DNA of 15,503 nucleotides from JBHELG01 sp046263195 (GCA_046263195.1 JBHELG010000032.1:1-15503), one strand, 5' to 3'. Shown: positions 6,079-13,752, counted from the stretch's first letter. Made by a program: numbers and translations. The notes: generated by a model from the sequence alone, not told the origin.

Positions 6079-9000
6079 TCACTCCAGGGCCCAGCTCACG
6101 GCCCTTTCGGGAGAGTACGAGCAGAACGTCCCTAGGCGGATCGAGTGGTCGAGGTGTGCGCCGAGAGCCGGATGGGCACGGTCGATGCGGGCGAGGGCCG
6201 TGCGGATGCGCGAGGAGATCGTGGTACGGGCACGCTCGGTGGGGTTGCCGACGCTCCGAAGACTTCTGGCGATCCCATAGGAGGTGGTGAGCTGGGCGAG
6301 GACGGCCTGGCGGTCGACCTGTGCCCGGCTGGAAAGCTCGGGGTCTCCCAGCGTCTCCGCCTGCTCGATCTCCTGCTCGAGTTCGGCGAGTCGCCGCCGA
6401 TATCCGGCGCGAGCGCTTTCCTCGTTCCGCGCTGCGGCCTGCCCCCGCTCGTCCGGGCTTTCGGTCTGCTTGTCGTGCGAGTGGACGGGCTCCGCCACGA
6501 ACTCGAGCACGTGGAACTCCTTGCCCGGGTTTGCCAACAGACGGGCGATGTCCGCCATGCCCTTGGAGTCCTCGACCCGCGCCTCCTCGCCCTCGAAGCG
6601 CAGCAGCCACACGTCGGCCTCTCTGCGGATGACGTTGTCCTCGGGCGCCTCCGCCACGTGCTCCGGCTCGGCGCCGGGCAGCGCACCTGCCGATTGGCAC
6701 CAGTGCGTCAAGTCGAGCGCGTTGTAGATGGAGATGGCCTCGTCGAGCAGCCCGTCGGCCGGCACCCGGTCGCCCGCGTCGCCGCGTTCGAGCAGCATCG
6801 CGGCATATTCCCGTAAGGTGTGCGCGATCAACAGGGGAGCCCCCGCACGGCGGTGCGCCTCCAGCGCCCGGCGGAAATGCGGCTCCGCCTCCCCCCAGCG
6901 GTCGAGCGTCGCGGCGAGGAGCCCGAGGTAGCGGGACACCGAGCCCAGGGTGATGGCGCCGGGGCCGCTGATCGCGAACCGTTCCGCGTAGGGCTGCAGC
7001 AGGTCGAGGACCTTTGCTCCGGCCTCACGCTCGCCGAGCTCGGCGCAGCCCCACGCGAGCATGCACATCGCGAGCAACCAGGCAGTGTCCTCGACCTCGA
7101 GCCGCGAGAAGTCCTCCCCCGCCAGGCGGTCGAGTACCGCTCGTGCTTCGGCGCGCCGTCCGCGGCGTGCGAGCACGGGCACGAGGAAGGGCTCGGCCGC
7201 ATGACGCCCGGCCGCTGGATCGTTCACGGCCCTGGTGAGGAGGTCGCCCGCCTGCTGGTCGTGTCCCGCTTCGATGAGCCATACGAGACGTTGCATTTCG
7301 GCGAAAGATTCGGCGGCGAGGCTGCTCGCCTGGCGGCCGATCGTCCTGGTCTCCGCCATGAAGCGCTCGGCATCGGCCAGGCGGCCCTCCATGAGCGCCC
7401 GCATTCCGCGCCACAGGGGCACGTACCACAGAAACGCCGGTAGCCCCACGGCTTCGGCCCTGCGAGCGAACGCCTCGACTTCATCATCGACCCCCGCGAT
7501 GTCGCCCAGCTCGAGGAGTGCCGTCAGCTTGAGGCGCCGCCCGAGCAGCTCCGTCTCCGCGTCCAGGGTCTCCTCTCCGATCTGCACCATCTCGGACGCG
7601 GACTCGAGCCGCTCCTCGGCATGGGCCGTGCCGTCGAGGGTGTCGCAGTAGCCGCCGAGCGCGTACGCGAGGGCCTTCTCGTCGCCGACCTCACGGGCCA
7701 TCCGTATGGCTTGGCGGCTGAGCTCGGACCGCTGCTCGAGCGTCTCGCGACCGGCGGTGACGACCGACAGTCGTGCCAGCAGCCAGGCCCGCAGCGGCGA
7801 ATCCTCCTGCCCGAGCGTGGTAAGGGCGTCCTCGAGCAGATCGATGACCAGGTCGATCTGGTCCCGTCCCGCCCGCCCGCCGGCTTCGCCGCCGTTCCGG
7901 CGAAGGCCCATTCGGGGGCCGCCTTGACCCCCGTCGCGGACGAGCCCGGCCCGCCCGGCGGCTTCGCCGCCGCCACGGACGAGCCCCGCCCGCCCGGCGG
8001 CTTCGCCCCCATCCCGGCGCTGGTCGGGCGGGTGGACCTCCGAGCCGTGCAGGTCGGTGACGAGCGCGGCGAGGCCGAGTGCGGCTCGGGCCAGCTCCTC
8101 GGCCCAGCCTCGACGCCTGGCCGTCGAGGCCGCGAGCTCGAAGGCCTCGGCGGCCCCCTGCCCCTCACCGGCCCGCATGTGCGCGTCTCCCCGTGCCAGC
8201 AGCAGCTCGGTCCGCTGGGGCTCCTCGCCGCTCTTGTCCTCGAGCAACTCCAGAGCATGCGTGAAGTGTTCGGCGGCCTCTTCATACGCGAGCAGCTGGA
8301 GAGCCCGCCACCCGGCCCGCCGCGCGTACAACAAGGCCTTGTCATCGTCCTCCTCCCCGGGGGGGCCGGCCGTGGCTTCGTCGACTTCGGCCGCGGTCTC
8401 CTGCAGGGAGGCGAGGTAGAAGTGGTGCGCGAGAGCGTTGAGCAGCGGGTCGAGGTCGTCCGAGCCGGCCTCGAGGGCCTCACCGACACGTCGCTGCAGG
8501 GCCCCGCGACGGGACGCGGGGAGATCGTGGTACAGCGTCTCGCGGATGAGCTGATGGGTGAACCGGTAGCGTGCCGGCGCATCCTCGGAGGGGTGGATGA
8601 CCTCTGCTCGGACGGCCCTGTCGAGGAGGTCGAACAGCCTCGCTTCGGGTGTTTCCGAGACCGCCGACAGGATCTTCAGCCCGAACTCGACCCCGATCAC
8701 CGAGGCTTCGGCGAGCAGCCCGACATTCTCGTCCGGCAGCGCAGTCCGGCGGAAGATGACCTCCCCGGCCTTCTCCGGCAGCATCGAAAGACGCGATGCG
8801 CCTTCAGGGCTCAAGGCCGTGAGACGTCCCTGCGACTCGAGAAGGCGGGTCAACTCCCGGATTACGAAGGGGTTTCCGCCGCTCCGCTCGTGCACGAGCA
8901 TCGCGACGCGATCGCTCACCGTCGTGCGCGCCACCTGCCGCACCAGTCGCATCGAGTCGGCAGCGGTGAGACCCCCGAGCCCGATGGTCGTGCCGACGCG

Positions 9001-9621
9001 GGACAGCCGGGTGAGGCTGCGACTCGCCGGACTCCCGGGTCCGGCTTCGGAGTCGCGGTAGGCGGCTGCGATGAGGATTCGCTTCCCGCTCAGCCGGTTG
9101 GCCACGAACTCGAGCAGCAGTTGCGAAGCCGTGTCGGCCCACAGCAGATCGTCGAGCACGATCAAGACGGGAGTGCGACGGGCCGCCTCCTCCAGGAGCG
9201 TGGCGACGGCCTGGAACAGGCGGAGACGTCGTTGTCGCGCCTCGCCTGGGGGAGCCGGCAGGGAAGCGGGCTCGGCCGGGGCGGGTGCGTCCGGTAGGAG
9301 GCCGGCCAGATCGGTGGCGCGGGAATCAAGACGGGGCAGCGTCGACCCGAAACTGCGGCTGAGGCGGCGCAGCACCTGCACCCAGGGCCAGAAGGGCGGG
9401 GTCGCGTCGTCGACCCCTGACCCCCACGCGACCGTGGCCCGGCGGGCTTCCGCCATGCCCGCGAGTTCTGAGGCCAAGCGGGTCTTTCCGATCCCTGCTT
9501 CGCCCCCCAGCAGCACGAGCGCCCCGCCGCCGTCGAGGGCGGTGGAGAGCGCCACCCGCAGGAAGCTCAGCTCACGGTTGCGGCCGATGAGCGACGTCGC
9601 GGCGCTCGCAGGTCGTTTCAT
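6079..9621 (-). CDS. Large AAA_16/TPR ATP-binding transcriptional regulator (LAL/MalT-like)
   Basis: A protein of 1180 residues. Residues 10-60 hold the LIGRNREL motif and Walker A GGEAGIGKT (39-47); Walker B is VLIVLDD (152-158) followed by LLWAD, as in AAA_16/STAND ATPases of the LAL and adenylate-cyclase-associated kind. A winged-helix/helical part follows, then a long TPR-like helical region (about 400-960) typical of ligand or partner sensing. Residues 535-586 are a four-unit 13-residue repeat inserted between TPRs. The C-terminus (1004-1174) has DSKGMADIARLL and NPGKEFHVLE, a charged helix, and LGTFCSYSP. I recognise this as a module found at the end of similar actinobacterial regulators, in place of a LuxR HTH; DNA binding is inferred. 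The ATG at 9621 is chosen because CAGGAG lies 8 nt before it; an ATG at 9693 lacks a site. Targets are unknown, but the envelope cluster lies directly downstream. Confidence 0.88.
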   Translation of the reverse strand: MKRPASAATSLIGRNRELSFLRVALSTALDGGGALVLLGGEAGIGKTRLASELAGMAEARRATVAWGSGVDDATPPFWPWVQVLRRLSRSFGSTLPRLDSRATDLAGLLPDAPAPAEPASLPAPPGEARQRRLRLFQAVATLLEEAARRTPVLIVLDDLLWADTASQLLLEFVANRLSGKRILIAAAYRDSEAGPGSPASRSLTRLSRVGTTIGLGGLTAADSMRLVRQVARTTVSDRVAMLVHERSGGNPFVIRELTRLLESQGRLTALSPEGASRLSMLPEKAGEVIFRRTALPDENVGLLAEASVIGVEFGLKILSAVSETPEARLFDLLDRAVRAEVIHPSEDAPARYRFTHQLIRETLYHDLPASRRGALQRRVGEALEAGSDDLDPLLNALAHHFYLASLQETAAEVDEATAGPPGEEDDDKALLYARRAGWRALQLLAYEEAAEHFTHALELLEDKSGEEPQRTELLLARGDAHMRAGEGQGAAEAFELAASTARRRGWAEELARAALGLAALVTDLHGSEVHPPDQRRDGGEAAGRAGLVRGGGEAAGRAGLVRDGGQGGPRMGLRRNGGEAGGRAGRDQIDLVIDLLEDALTTLGQEDSPLRAWLLARLSVVTAGRETLEQRSELSRQAIRMAREVGDEKALAYALGGYCDTLDGTAHAEERLESASEMVQIGEETLDAETELLGRRLKLTALLELGDIAGVDDEVEAFARRAEAVGLPAFLWYVPLWRGMRALMEGRLADAERFMAETRTIGRQASSLAAESFAEMQRLVWLIEAGHDQQAGDLLTRAVNDPAAGRHAAEPFLVPVLARRGRRAEARAVLDRLAGEDFSRLEVEDTAWLLAMCMLAWGCAELGEREAGAKVLDLLQPYAERFAISGPGAITLGSVSRYLGLLAATLDRWGEAEPHFRRALEAHRRAGAPLLIAHTLREYAAMLLERGDAGDRVPADGLLDEAISIYNALDLTHWCQSAGALPGAEPEHVAEAPEDNVIRREADVWLLRFEGEEARVEDSKGMADIARLLANPGKEFHVLEFVAEPVHSHDKQTESPDERGQAAARNEESARAGYRRRLAELEQEIEQAETLGDPELSSRAQVDRQAVLAQLTTSYGIARSLRSVGNPTERARTTISSRIRTALARIDRAHPALGAHLDHSIRLGTFCSYSPERAVSWALE
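7864..8019 (-). repeat. Four 39-bp tandem repeats inside the regulator gene
   Basis: Four consecutive in-frame units of 39 bp encode 13 residues each: RRDGGEAAGRAGL, VRGGGEAAGRAGL, VRDGGQGGPRMGL and RRNGGEAGGRAGR. The first two are nearly identical in DNA; the third is the most diverged. The array interrupts the TPR region with a flexible Gly/Arg-rich linker. Because the period is a multiple of three, copy number changes would keep the frame. Confidence 0.9.
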
Positions 9622-9629
9622 CACACTCG

Positions 9630-9634
9630 CTCCT
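9630..9634 (-). promoter_or_regulatory. Shine-Dalgarno that decides the regulator start
   Basis: The complement reads AGGAG, 8 nt before the ATG at 9621. The upstream in-frame ATG at 9693 has only a CT-rich stretch before it, so 9621 is the better start and the extra 24 codons are probably not translated. Confidence 0.65.
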
Positions 9635-9794
9635 GAGCGCGGCCCTGCAGGCGTCGTGCGACCTGGGGCCGGCCCCTGCCGGGTGCCCTCCATATGGTGA
9701 GGGGTGTGCTACAGGCCGCTACCTAAGCACGCGGACCGAGTCGATCTCAACCGGGGCTGCGAGGTGTCAGGGGCGGGAGAGGGCGCTCGCGCCT

Positions 9795-10397
9795 TCAGAA
9801 GTCTTCGAACCACCGGGGTTCGTCCGGGACGGGCCCGGGAGGTGGGAAGTGGTCGGCCGCGTCGGGGGCGAGGTCCTGGGCGAAGGCATAGCCGACACCG
9901 GACGGGAAGCGCACGTCGAGATCGGGGCGGCGGGCGAAGCCTTCCTGCTCGTACAGGCGGTGTGCCACGGTCATGAACGACATCGAGTGGATGACGGTGC
10001 GCCGGCAACCGCGCGCCCGGGCGGTGTCGAGACAGGCCCGGACCAGCGCTCGTCCCACGCCCTGCCCCTGAGCCGTCGGGGCGACGGCGAGGAACCGGAA
10101 GCCGCAGTCCGCGAACGTCAGCAGCATCTGCTCGAACTCCCGGTCCCCGGGCAGGGTGAACGCGACCACACCCACCACCCGTTCGTCGACCTGGCCCTCC
10201 CTCCCGGCGCCTTCGACGCCGGCCCGGCGTTCGGCCACGAAGACGGCCGTGGCCCCCGCCACCCACTGCTCGGGATGGCGCAGGAACTGCCGATAGGGCT
10301 GGCTGAAGGGACCGACGCGGTCGTAGGCCTCGAGCAGCAGGCGGCCGACGGGGTTGTAGTCGACCGGGGCGATCTCGCGTATCCGCAACCTGGTCAC
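9795..10397 (-). CDS. GNAT-family N-acetyltransferase
   Basis: This is a 200-residue protein from the GTG at 10397. It shows the GNAT fold layout: strand 1 RLRIREIAPVDY (3-14), FVAE strand (53-56), VVGVVAFTL (74-82), and the acetyl-CoA-binding motif A RFLAVAPTAQGQGVGRAL (101-118), followed by RTVIHSM and AHRLYEQEGF (145-154), the usual motif B. The substrate cannot be deduced; these enzymes acetylate amines of small molecules, antibiotics or proteins. The open frame extends to 10580, but that part reads as non-family sequence, so a start near RLRIREI is preferred; a TTG at 10388 is another option. No good Shine-Dalgarno is visible. The gene is divergent from the DJ-1-like gene and 173 bp upstream of the large regulator. 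Confidence 0.85.
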   Translation of the reverse strand: MTRLRIREIAPVDYNPVGRLLLEAYDRVGPFSQPYRQFLRHPEQWVAGATAVFVAERRAGVEGAGREGQVDERVVGVVAFTLPGDREFEQMLLTFADCGFRFLAVAPTAQGQGVGRALVRACLDTARARGCRRTVIHSMSFMTVAHRLYEQEGFARRPDLDVRFPSGVGYAFAQDLAPDAADHFPPPGPVPDEPRWFEDF

Positions 10398-10624
10398 CGT
10401 GAGCAGCCTGGAGGAATGATCCTCGGTAAAGCATGCGGCACCCTCGCTGCTCACGCACACGACGCTCGGCGCCTCCGGAGCGGCCTCTGAGCGCACGGCA
10501 TTGCTCGGCTGGCGCAAAGGGCCGCCACGAAATCCAGCGCGTGGACGTCCCGAGTATGGACAAATCCCGCTCGGGAACAACGTCGTCGTGCATCCTTTAG
10601 CGCACCGACGAGAGGGCTGCGTGC
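10398..10624. promoter_or_regulatory. Divergent promoter region between GNAT and DJ-1-like genes
   Basis: This 227-bp gap separates two genes transcribed outward, so it must hold at least two promoters. It contains an inverted repeat CCCGAG-15 nt-CTCGGG (10549-10575), a candidate operator. On the minus strand, TTGTTC and CATACT with a 16-nt spacer overlap this repeat and could be a weak promoter for the GNAT gene. No equally clear -10 element is seen for the plus-strand gene; a GAGAGGG about 8 nt before the ATG at 10625 serves as its ribosome site. Confidence 0.35.
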
Positions 10625-11209
10625 ATGCGCATCGCCGTGTACGTCTTCGAGGGGGCCGAGGAGTTGGACTGGGCTGGTCCGTGGGAGGTGCTCGCGGCGT
10701 GGGCAGATCAGTTCCCTGACGACGGGGTCGAGGTGTTCACGCTGGCCCGGCACCGGCCGGTGGTCCGCTGCGCCAAGGGGCTGCGCGTGTGGGCCGACTA
10801 CACCTGGGACAACGTCCCCGCGATCGACCTGCTCGTCTACCCCGGGGGGCGTACCACTCGTCAACATCTGGGCGACGAGGCCGTCCGAGGCTGGCTGCGG
10901 GGTCTGTCCGAGCGGGGCGCGATCGTCACGAGCGTGTGCACCGGGGCGCTTGTCCTGGCTGACGCCGGCCTGCTCGACGGCCAAGCGGCAACCACCCACT
11001 GGGCGGCCCTGGATCTCCTTGGTGACCTGGGAAACGACATCGAGGTCCGCGCCGAGGCCCGCTTCGTGGACTGTGGACGAGTGGTCACCGCGGCGGGAGT
11101 GTCGGCTGGCATCGACATGGCGCTCCACCTCGTCATGCGGCTGCACTCGCTCGAGCGGGCACGCCAGATTCGCCGCTACATCCAGTACGACCCCGACCCG
11201 CCGGTGTGA
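10625..11209 (+). CDS. DJ-1/PfpI family protein (isonitrile-hydratase-like)
   Basis: This is a 194-residue protein with the class I glutamine-amidotransferase-like fold of the DJ-1/PfpI family. The N-terminus has EELDWAGPWEVL (12-23), then LLVYPGGR (69-76), the nucleophile elbow VTSVCTGALVLA (101-112) with Cys105, ATTHW (122-126), and the C-terminal GRVVTAAGVSAGIDMALHLV (151-170). The Asp-x2-GP-x-EV and C-T-G arrangement matches the cyclohexyl-isocyanide hydratase and AraC-N-terminal-like branch rather than human DJ-1 or PfpI protease. It is a stand-alone domain without an AraC HTH, so a soluble cytoplasmic enzyme is expected; the actual substrate is not known. Start ATG is supported by GAGAGGG upstream. 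It converges with the small Cys-motif gene. Confidence 0.9.
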   Translation: MRIAVYVFEGAEELDWAGPWEVLAAWADQFPDDGVEVFTLARHRPVVRCAKGLRVWADYTWDNVPAIDLLVYPGGRTTRQHLGDEAVRGWLRGLSERGAIVTSVCTGALVLADAGLLDGQAATTHWAALDLLGDLGNDIEVRAEARFVDCGRVVTAAGVSAGIDMALHLVMRLHSLERARQIRRYIQYDPDPPV

Positions 11210-11221
11210 GGCGCCCACCGG
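11201..11221 (+). terminator. Weak hairpin at the stop of the DJ-1-like gene
   Basis: CCGGTG and CACCGG form a 6-bp stem around a 9-nt loop that includes the stop codon. No U-rich tail follows, so termination is only possible, not shown. It sits in the short gap between two convergent genes, where a terminator is expected. Confidence 0.25.
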
Positions 11222-11266
11222 ACGATCCCGCCCGTGCACGGAGCAGGTGGCAGCCCTGCGAGCCCG

Positions 11267-11527
11267 CTACAGGAGTTGCTCGGGCGGTAGCTGCAGACTG
11301 GGAAGCTCGGAGGCGGGGATGGTGGCGCTCCCGTCGCGTGGACACTCCCGCTGCCAGGGCAGCCAGATTTCGCGACATTGCGGGCAGGCCCGGTCCTGCA
11401 GGTCCACGGTCAGCCCGGCCAGTTCCAGCGGGTTCTGTTCGTCTCGGACCCGCTCGCGCAGCCCGTGCAACCACTGCACCAGGTGATCGTGCTGATCGCC
11501 GTAGCGGCTGGAGTGGCCCTCGCTCAT
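11267..11527 (-). CDS. Small hypothetical protein with partial Cys (zinc-ribbon-like) motif
   Basis: An 86-residue protein of unknown function. The first half is polar and helical (HLVQWLHGLRERV). The second half has CPQCREIWLPWQRECPRDG: Cys48-x2-Cys51-x10-Cys62, like a zinc ribbon but with only three cysteines, so metal binding is uncertain. The ATG at 11527 is supported by a TAGAAT box 6 nt before it, consistent with a leaderless message. The gene converges with the DJ-1-like gene (57-bp gap) and is divergent from the membrane-protein gene. Codon use is like that of its neighbours. Confidence 0.65.
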   Translation of the reverse strand: MSEGHSSRYGDQHDHLVQWLHGLRERVRDEQNPLELAGLTVDLQDRACPQCREIWLPWQRECPRDGSATIPASELPSLQLPPEQLL

Positions 11528-11533
11528 TCCAGC

Positions 11534-11539
11534 ATTCTA
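11534..11539 (-). promoter_or_regulatory. TAGAAT -10 box for a leaderless transcript
   Basis: On the minus strand, TAGAAT is followed by six bases and then the ATG at 11527, which places the predicted transcription start on or next to the A of the start codon. No Shine-Dalgarno is present in between. No clear -35 element is visible, as is common for actinobacterial housekeeping promoters. Confidence 0.5.
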
Positions 11540-11633
11540 CGCCCCGAACGTCCCCTTTGACTGTCGTCACTCGGCAGGCGTGCCGGGTGAGGGGCTACTT
11601 CCCCGGCTTCTCCCCGGCGGGCCTCTCACGTCG

Positions 11634-11639
11634 TATGCT
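11634..11639 (+). promoter_or_regulatory. Possible TATGCT -10 box of the membrane-protein/ABC operon
   Basis: TATGCT lies 44 bases before the ATG at 11684 in the divergent gap, a plausible -10 element. The -35 region is not convincing. The tandem 12-bp repeat falls between this box and the start codon, i.e. in the predicted 5' leader. Confidence 0.35.
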
Positions 11640-11651
11640 CCGGGGTCTTTC

Positions 11652-11675
11652 GGTGTGCAAGTCGGTGTGCAAGTC
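11652..11675 (+). repeat. Perfect 12-bp tandem repeat upstream of the membrane-protein gene
   Basis: GGTGTGCAAGTC occurs twice head to tail with no mismatch, ending 8 bases before the ATG at 11684. It could be an operator, a translational control element or a recent slippage duplication. Confidence 0.8.
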
Positions 11676-11683
11676 GAGGATCC

Positions 11684-12748
11684 ATGGCAACCGCGACATC
11701 GACCGCCGTTGGCGACGTCGTAGCCGGGGTGGCCGCGCGCCCGGCGCGGCCTCGGGTGTCTCTCTCGCTGCGCCGGCTGCTGCTGCTGTACCTGGTCATC
11801 CCCCTGGCTCTGGGGCTGGTCGTCGTGGACCAGCTGGTGCTGGACGGGTCGCTGCGTGCCGCGCTTCCCCGCGAGCCCAGCCACTATCTGCTGTTCGAGC
11901 TCGTGTTCGGCTGGCCGCACATCGTGGCGAGCACGATCATCCTGGCGACCAACGGCGAGTACGTGGCCGCCTACCGGCGGCGGCTGCTCGTGGCGTCGGC
12001 GGTGATCACCGCTTTCTTCACGATCGGCTACTTCACGCTGCCCTACACCGTGCTGTTCTTCGTCGGGGCCACCGCGACGATCGTGCACGTGCTCAAGCAG
12101 CAGATCGGGATCGGTCGGGGCGCTGCCCGTACCGGCAGCCGCATCTACGGCGCGTGGGGGTGGGCGGCGATCGCCACCGGCGTCGTGCTGTACAACGCGC
12201 TCTTCCTCCAGGCGCTCGACCCGTACCGGCCGGTGCTGGTGCCGGTCGCGGCCATCCTGGCGGCGATCACGGTCTGGCTGGCGGTGCGGGTGCACCGCGA
12301 CATCACGTCCGACCTCGGCCACCGCTTTCTCTGGGCCAACACGGCACTGGTTGCCAGCTCGTTTCTGTTCTACCTGGGCGGCTACGGTCTGCTGGCGATC
12401 GCGGTCCCACGCGTCGTGCACGACATGACGGCGTTCGCCTTCTACGTGGTTCACGACGCGAACAAGCACGGCAGCGGACCGCGGAACAGCCTGCACCGTC
12501 TGGCGGCCCGTATCCCGGGAGGGGTCTTCTGGGTCACGCCGGCCCTGGCGATCGTGGTCGCGTACCTGTTGAGCGAGCACGGCGACGCGCTCGTGCACCT
12601 GCTGTCGGGCGGCATCGTGGCGGATGCGGTACCCAAGCCCGTCAGCCTCGGTGTCCTCGGCTATCTCGGGATGATGCACTACTACTACGAGTCGTTCACG
12701 TGGAAGAGCGGTTCCCCCTACCGCCCCTACATCTCGATGCGCGCCTGA
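11684..12748 (+). CDS. Histidine-rich polytopic membrane protein of unknown function
   Basis: This is a 354-residue protein with about eight hydrophobic segments (near 31-53, 69-88, 103-137, 157-175, 183-202, 217-240, 282-298 and 319-335). I do not recognise a named family. Histidines sit in or beside membrane segments in motifs: FGWPHIVAS (H79), IVHVLKQQ (H135), VVHDMTAF (H246), VVHDANKHG (H257, H262) and GMMHYYYESF (H332), the last followed by WKSGSPYRPY. This layout recalls membrane di-metal enzymes such as fatty-acid desaturases/hydroxylases or Brp/Blh carotenoid oxygenases, but exact motifs differ, so enzyme activity is only a hypothesis. The start at 11684 follows GAGGA only 3 nt away; the frame has no better start. 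It is 11 bp upstream of the ABC ATPase gene and probably co-transcribed. Confidence 0.82.
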   Translation: MATATSTAVGDVVAGVAARPARPRVSLSLRRLLLLYLVIPLALGLVVVDQLVLDGSLRAALPREPSHYLLFELVFGWPHIVASTIILATNGEYVAAYRRRLLVASAVITAFFTIGYFTLPYTVLFFVGATATIVHVLKQQIGIGRGAARTGSRIYGAWGWAAIATGVVLYNALFLQALDPYRPVLVPVAAILAAITVWLAVRVHRDITSDLGHRFLWANTALVASSFLFYLGGYGLLAIAVPRVVHDMTAFAFYVVHDANKHGSGPRNSLHRLAARIPGGVFWVTPALAIVVAYLLSEHGDALVHLLSGGIVADAVPKPVSLGVLGYLGMMHYYYESFTWKSGSPYRPYISMRA

Positions 12749-12759
12749 CAGTTGCCCTG

Positions 12760-13752
12760 ATGGAGTCGGCCGTCGAGGCGCATGAGCTCACCAAGATGTA
12801 CCGGGGTGGGGTACGGGCCCTCGACGGCGTCAGCTTCACGGTGGCGGCAGGTCAGATCTTCGGCTATCTGGGCCGCAACGGTGCTGGCAAGACCACCACC
12901 GTGCGCATCCTCACCGGTCTCACCCGGGCAACCTCCGGCAGTGCACGGGTGGCTGGGGTGCCGGTGGACGATTGGCGCTCGCTGCAGCGCAAGGTCGGCA
13001 TGGCCATGCAAGATTCTGCGCTCGACGACCTGATGTCGGGCCGCGAGCATCTCGAGCTGGCTGCCCGGCTCGGTGGGCTGCCTCGTCGTGCCGCTCGCCG
13101 CCGTGCCGGCGAGCTTCTGCACTCCTTCGGTCTGGAGGATGCCGCCGAACGGCTCGTTGCTACCTACTCCGGGGGGATGCGGCGACGGCTCGACGTGGCG
13201 ATGGCACTGCTGCATCGCCCGCCGGTGTTGTTCCTCGACGAACCCACGACAGGTCTCGACCCCCAGAGCCGCCGGGTGGTCTGGGACATCATCCGAGACC
13301 TACGCGACCAGGCCAGCGCCGTTTTCCTCACGAGCCAGTACATCGAGGAGGTCGAGCGCCTCGCAGATCAGGTCGCCATCCTGCACGCCGGGCGAGTCGT
13401 AGCGGCAGGGACGCCGAGCGAACTCAAGTCCTTGCTCGGTTCTGCCAGAGCCAGCGTGCGCATCGACGGCGATGTGGAAGCGCCCCGCCTCCAGCACGTC
13501 CTTGCGGACGCGACGCTGGAGGACCGCCACGTCCACGTGGACCTCACGAGCGGAGTCGAGCGCCTCACCGACGTCCTGCTCGCGCTGCGCGAAGCTGGGG
13601 TCACGGTTGAGGGGGTGTCGGTGTTCCAGCCCTCGCTCGAAGACGTCTTCGTCTACCTGACGGGAGAGCGGCTGCAGACCGAGGACGCTCGGGGCGCTGT
13701 CTCCACTGCCGCGGCGAGGCGAATACTCGGGATGCGACCGGGCCGAAGATGA
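12760..13752 (+). CDS. DrrA-type ABC transporter ATP-binding protein
   Basis: This is a 330-residue ATPase of the daunorubicin-resistance (DrrA) branch of ABC-2 exporters. Walker A is GRNGAGKTT (38-46), the signature YSGGMRRRLD (136-145), Walker B VLFLDEPTTGLDP (156-168). The usual switch histidine is Gln in TSQYIEEVERLAD (191-203), as is normal for DrrA-like proteins. The C-terminal ~90 residues end with FQPSLEDVFVYLTG (289-302), the usual C-terminal extension (DUF4162-like). The frame is open far upstream to 11206, but the ATG at 12760 begins right before the first conserved strand and lies 11 bp after the previous stop; no Shine-Dalgarno is visible, so coupling is likely. Its stop overlaps the permease start by ATGA. 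It hydrolyses ATP on the cytoplasmic side to drive export by the partner permease; the substrate is not known. Confidence 0.95.
   Translation: MESAVEAHELTKMYRGGVRALDGVSFTVAAGQIFGYLGRNGAGKTTTVRILTGLTRATSGSARVAGVPVDDWRSLQRKVGMAMQDSALDDLMSGREHLELAARLGGLPRRAARRRAGELLHSFGLEDAAERLVATYSGGMRRRLDVAMALLHRPPVLFLDEPTTGLDPQSRRVVWDIIRDLRDQASAVFLTSQYIEEVERLADQVAILHAGRVVAAGTPSELKSLLGSARASVRIDGDVEAPRLQHVLADATLEDRHVHVDLTSGVERLTDVLLALREAGVTVEGVSVFQPSLEDVFVYLTGERLQTEDARGAVSTAAARRILGMRPGRR

Noticed and set aside
7864..8019. CRISPR array
   Set aside because: The repeats are contiguous, without spacers, and in frame inside a coding region.
7621..9297. Plus-strand 558-codon frame opposite the large regulator
   Set aside because: It is an antisense shadow of the regulator; its residues show no motif and no ribosome site precedes it.
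9690..9697. CCATATGG palindrome upstream of the regulator
   Set aside because: Only 8 bp and a restriction-site-like sequence; a chance occurrence cannot be excluded and no second copy is nearby.
9709..10593. Alternative minus-strand frame of 294 codons across the GNAT gene
   Set aside because: Arg/Pro-rich shifted frame; the GNAT motifs are in the other frame.
11206..12759. Upstream extension of the ABC ATPase frame to 848 residues
   Set aside because: The extension overlaps the polytopic membrane-protein gene and is rich in Arg and Pro as expected for a shifted high-GC frame. The conserved ATPase begins right after the ATG at 12760.
13330..13368. Missing switch histidine in the ABC ATPase (Gln in TSQYIEEVE)
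   Set aside because: Gln at this place is normal for DrrA-type ATPases, so it is not a sign of inactivity.
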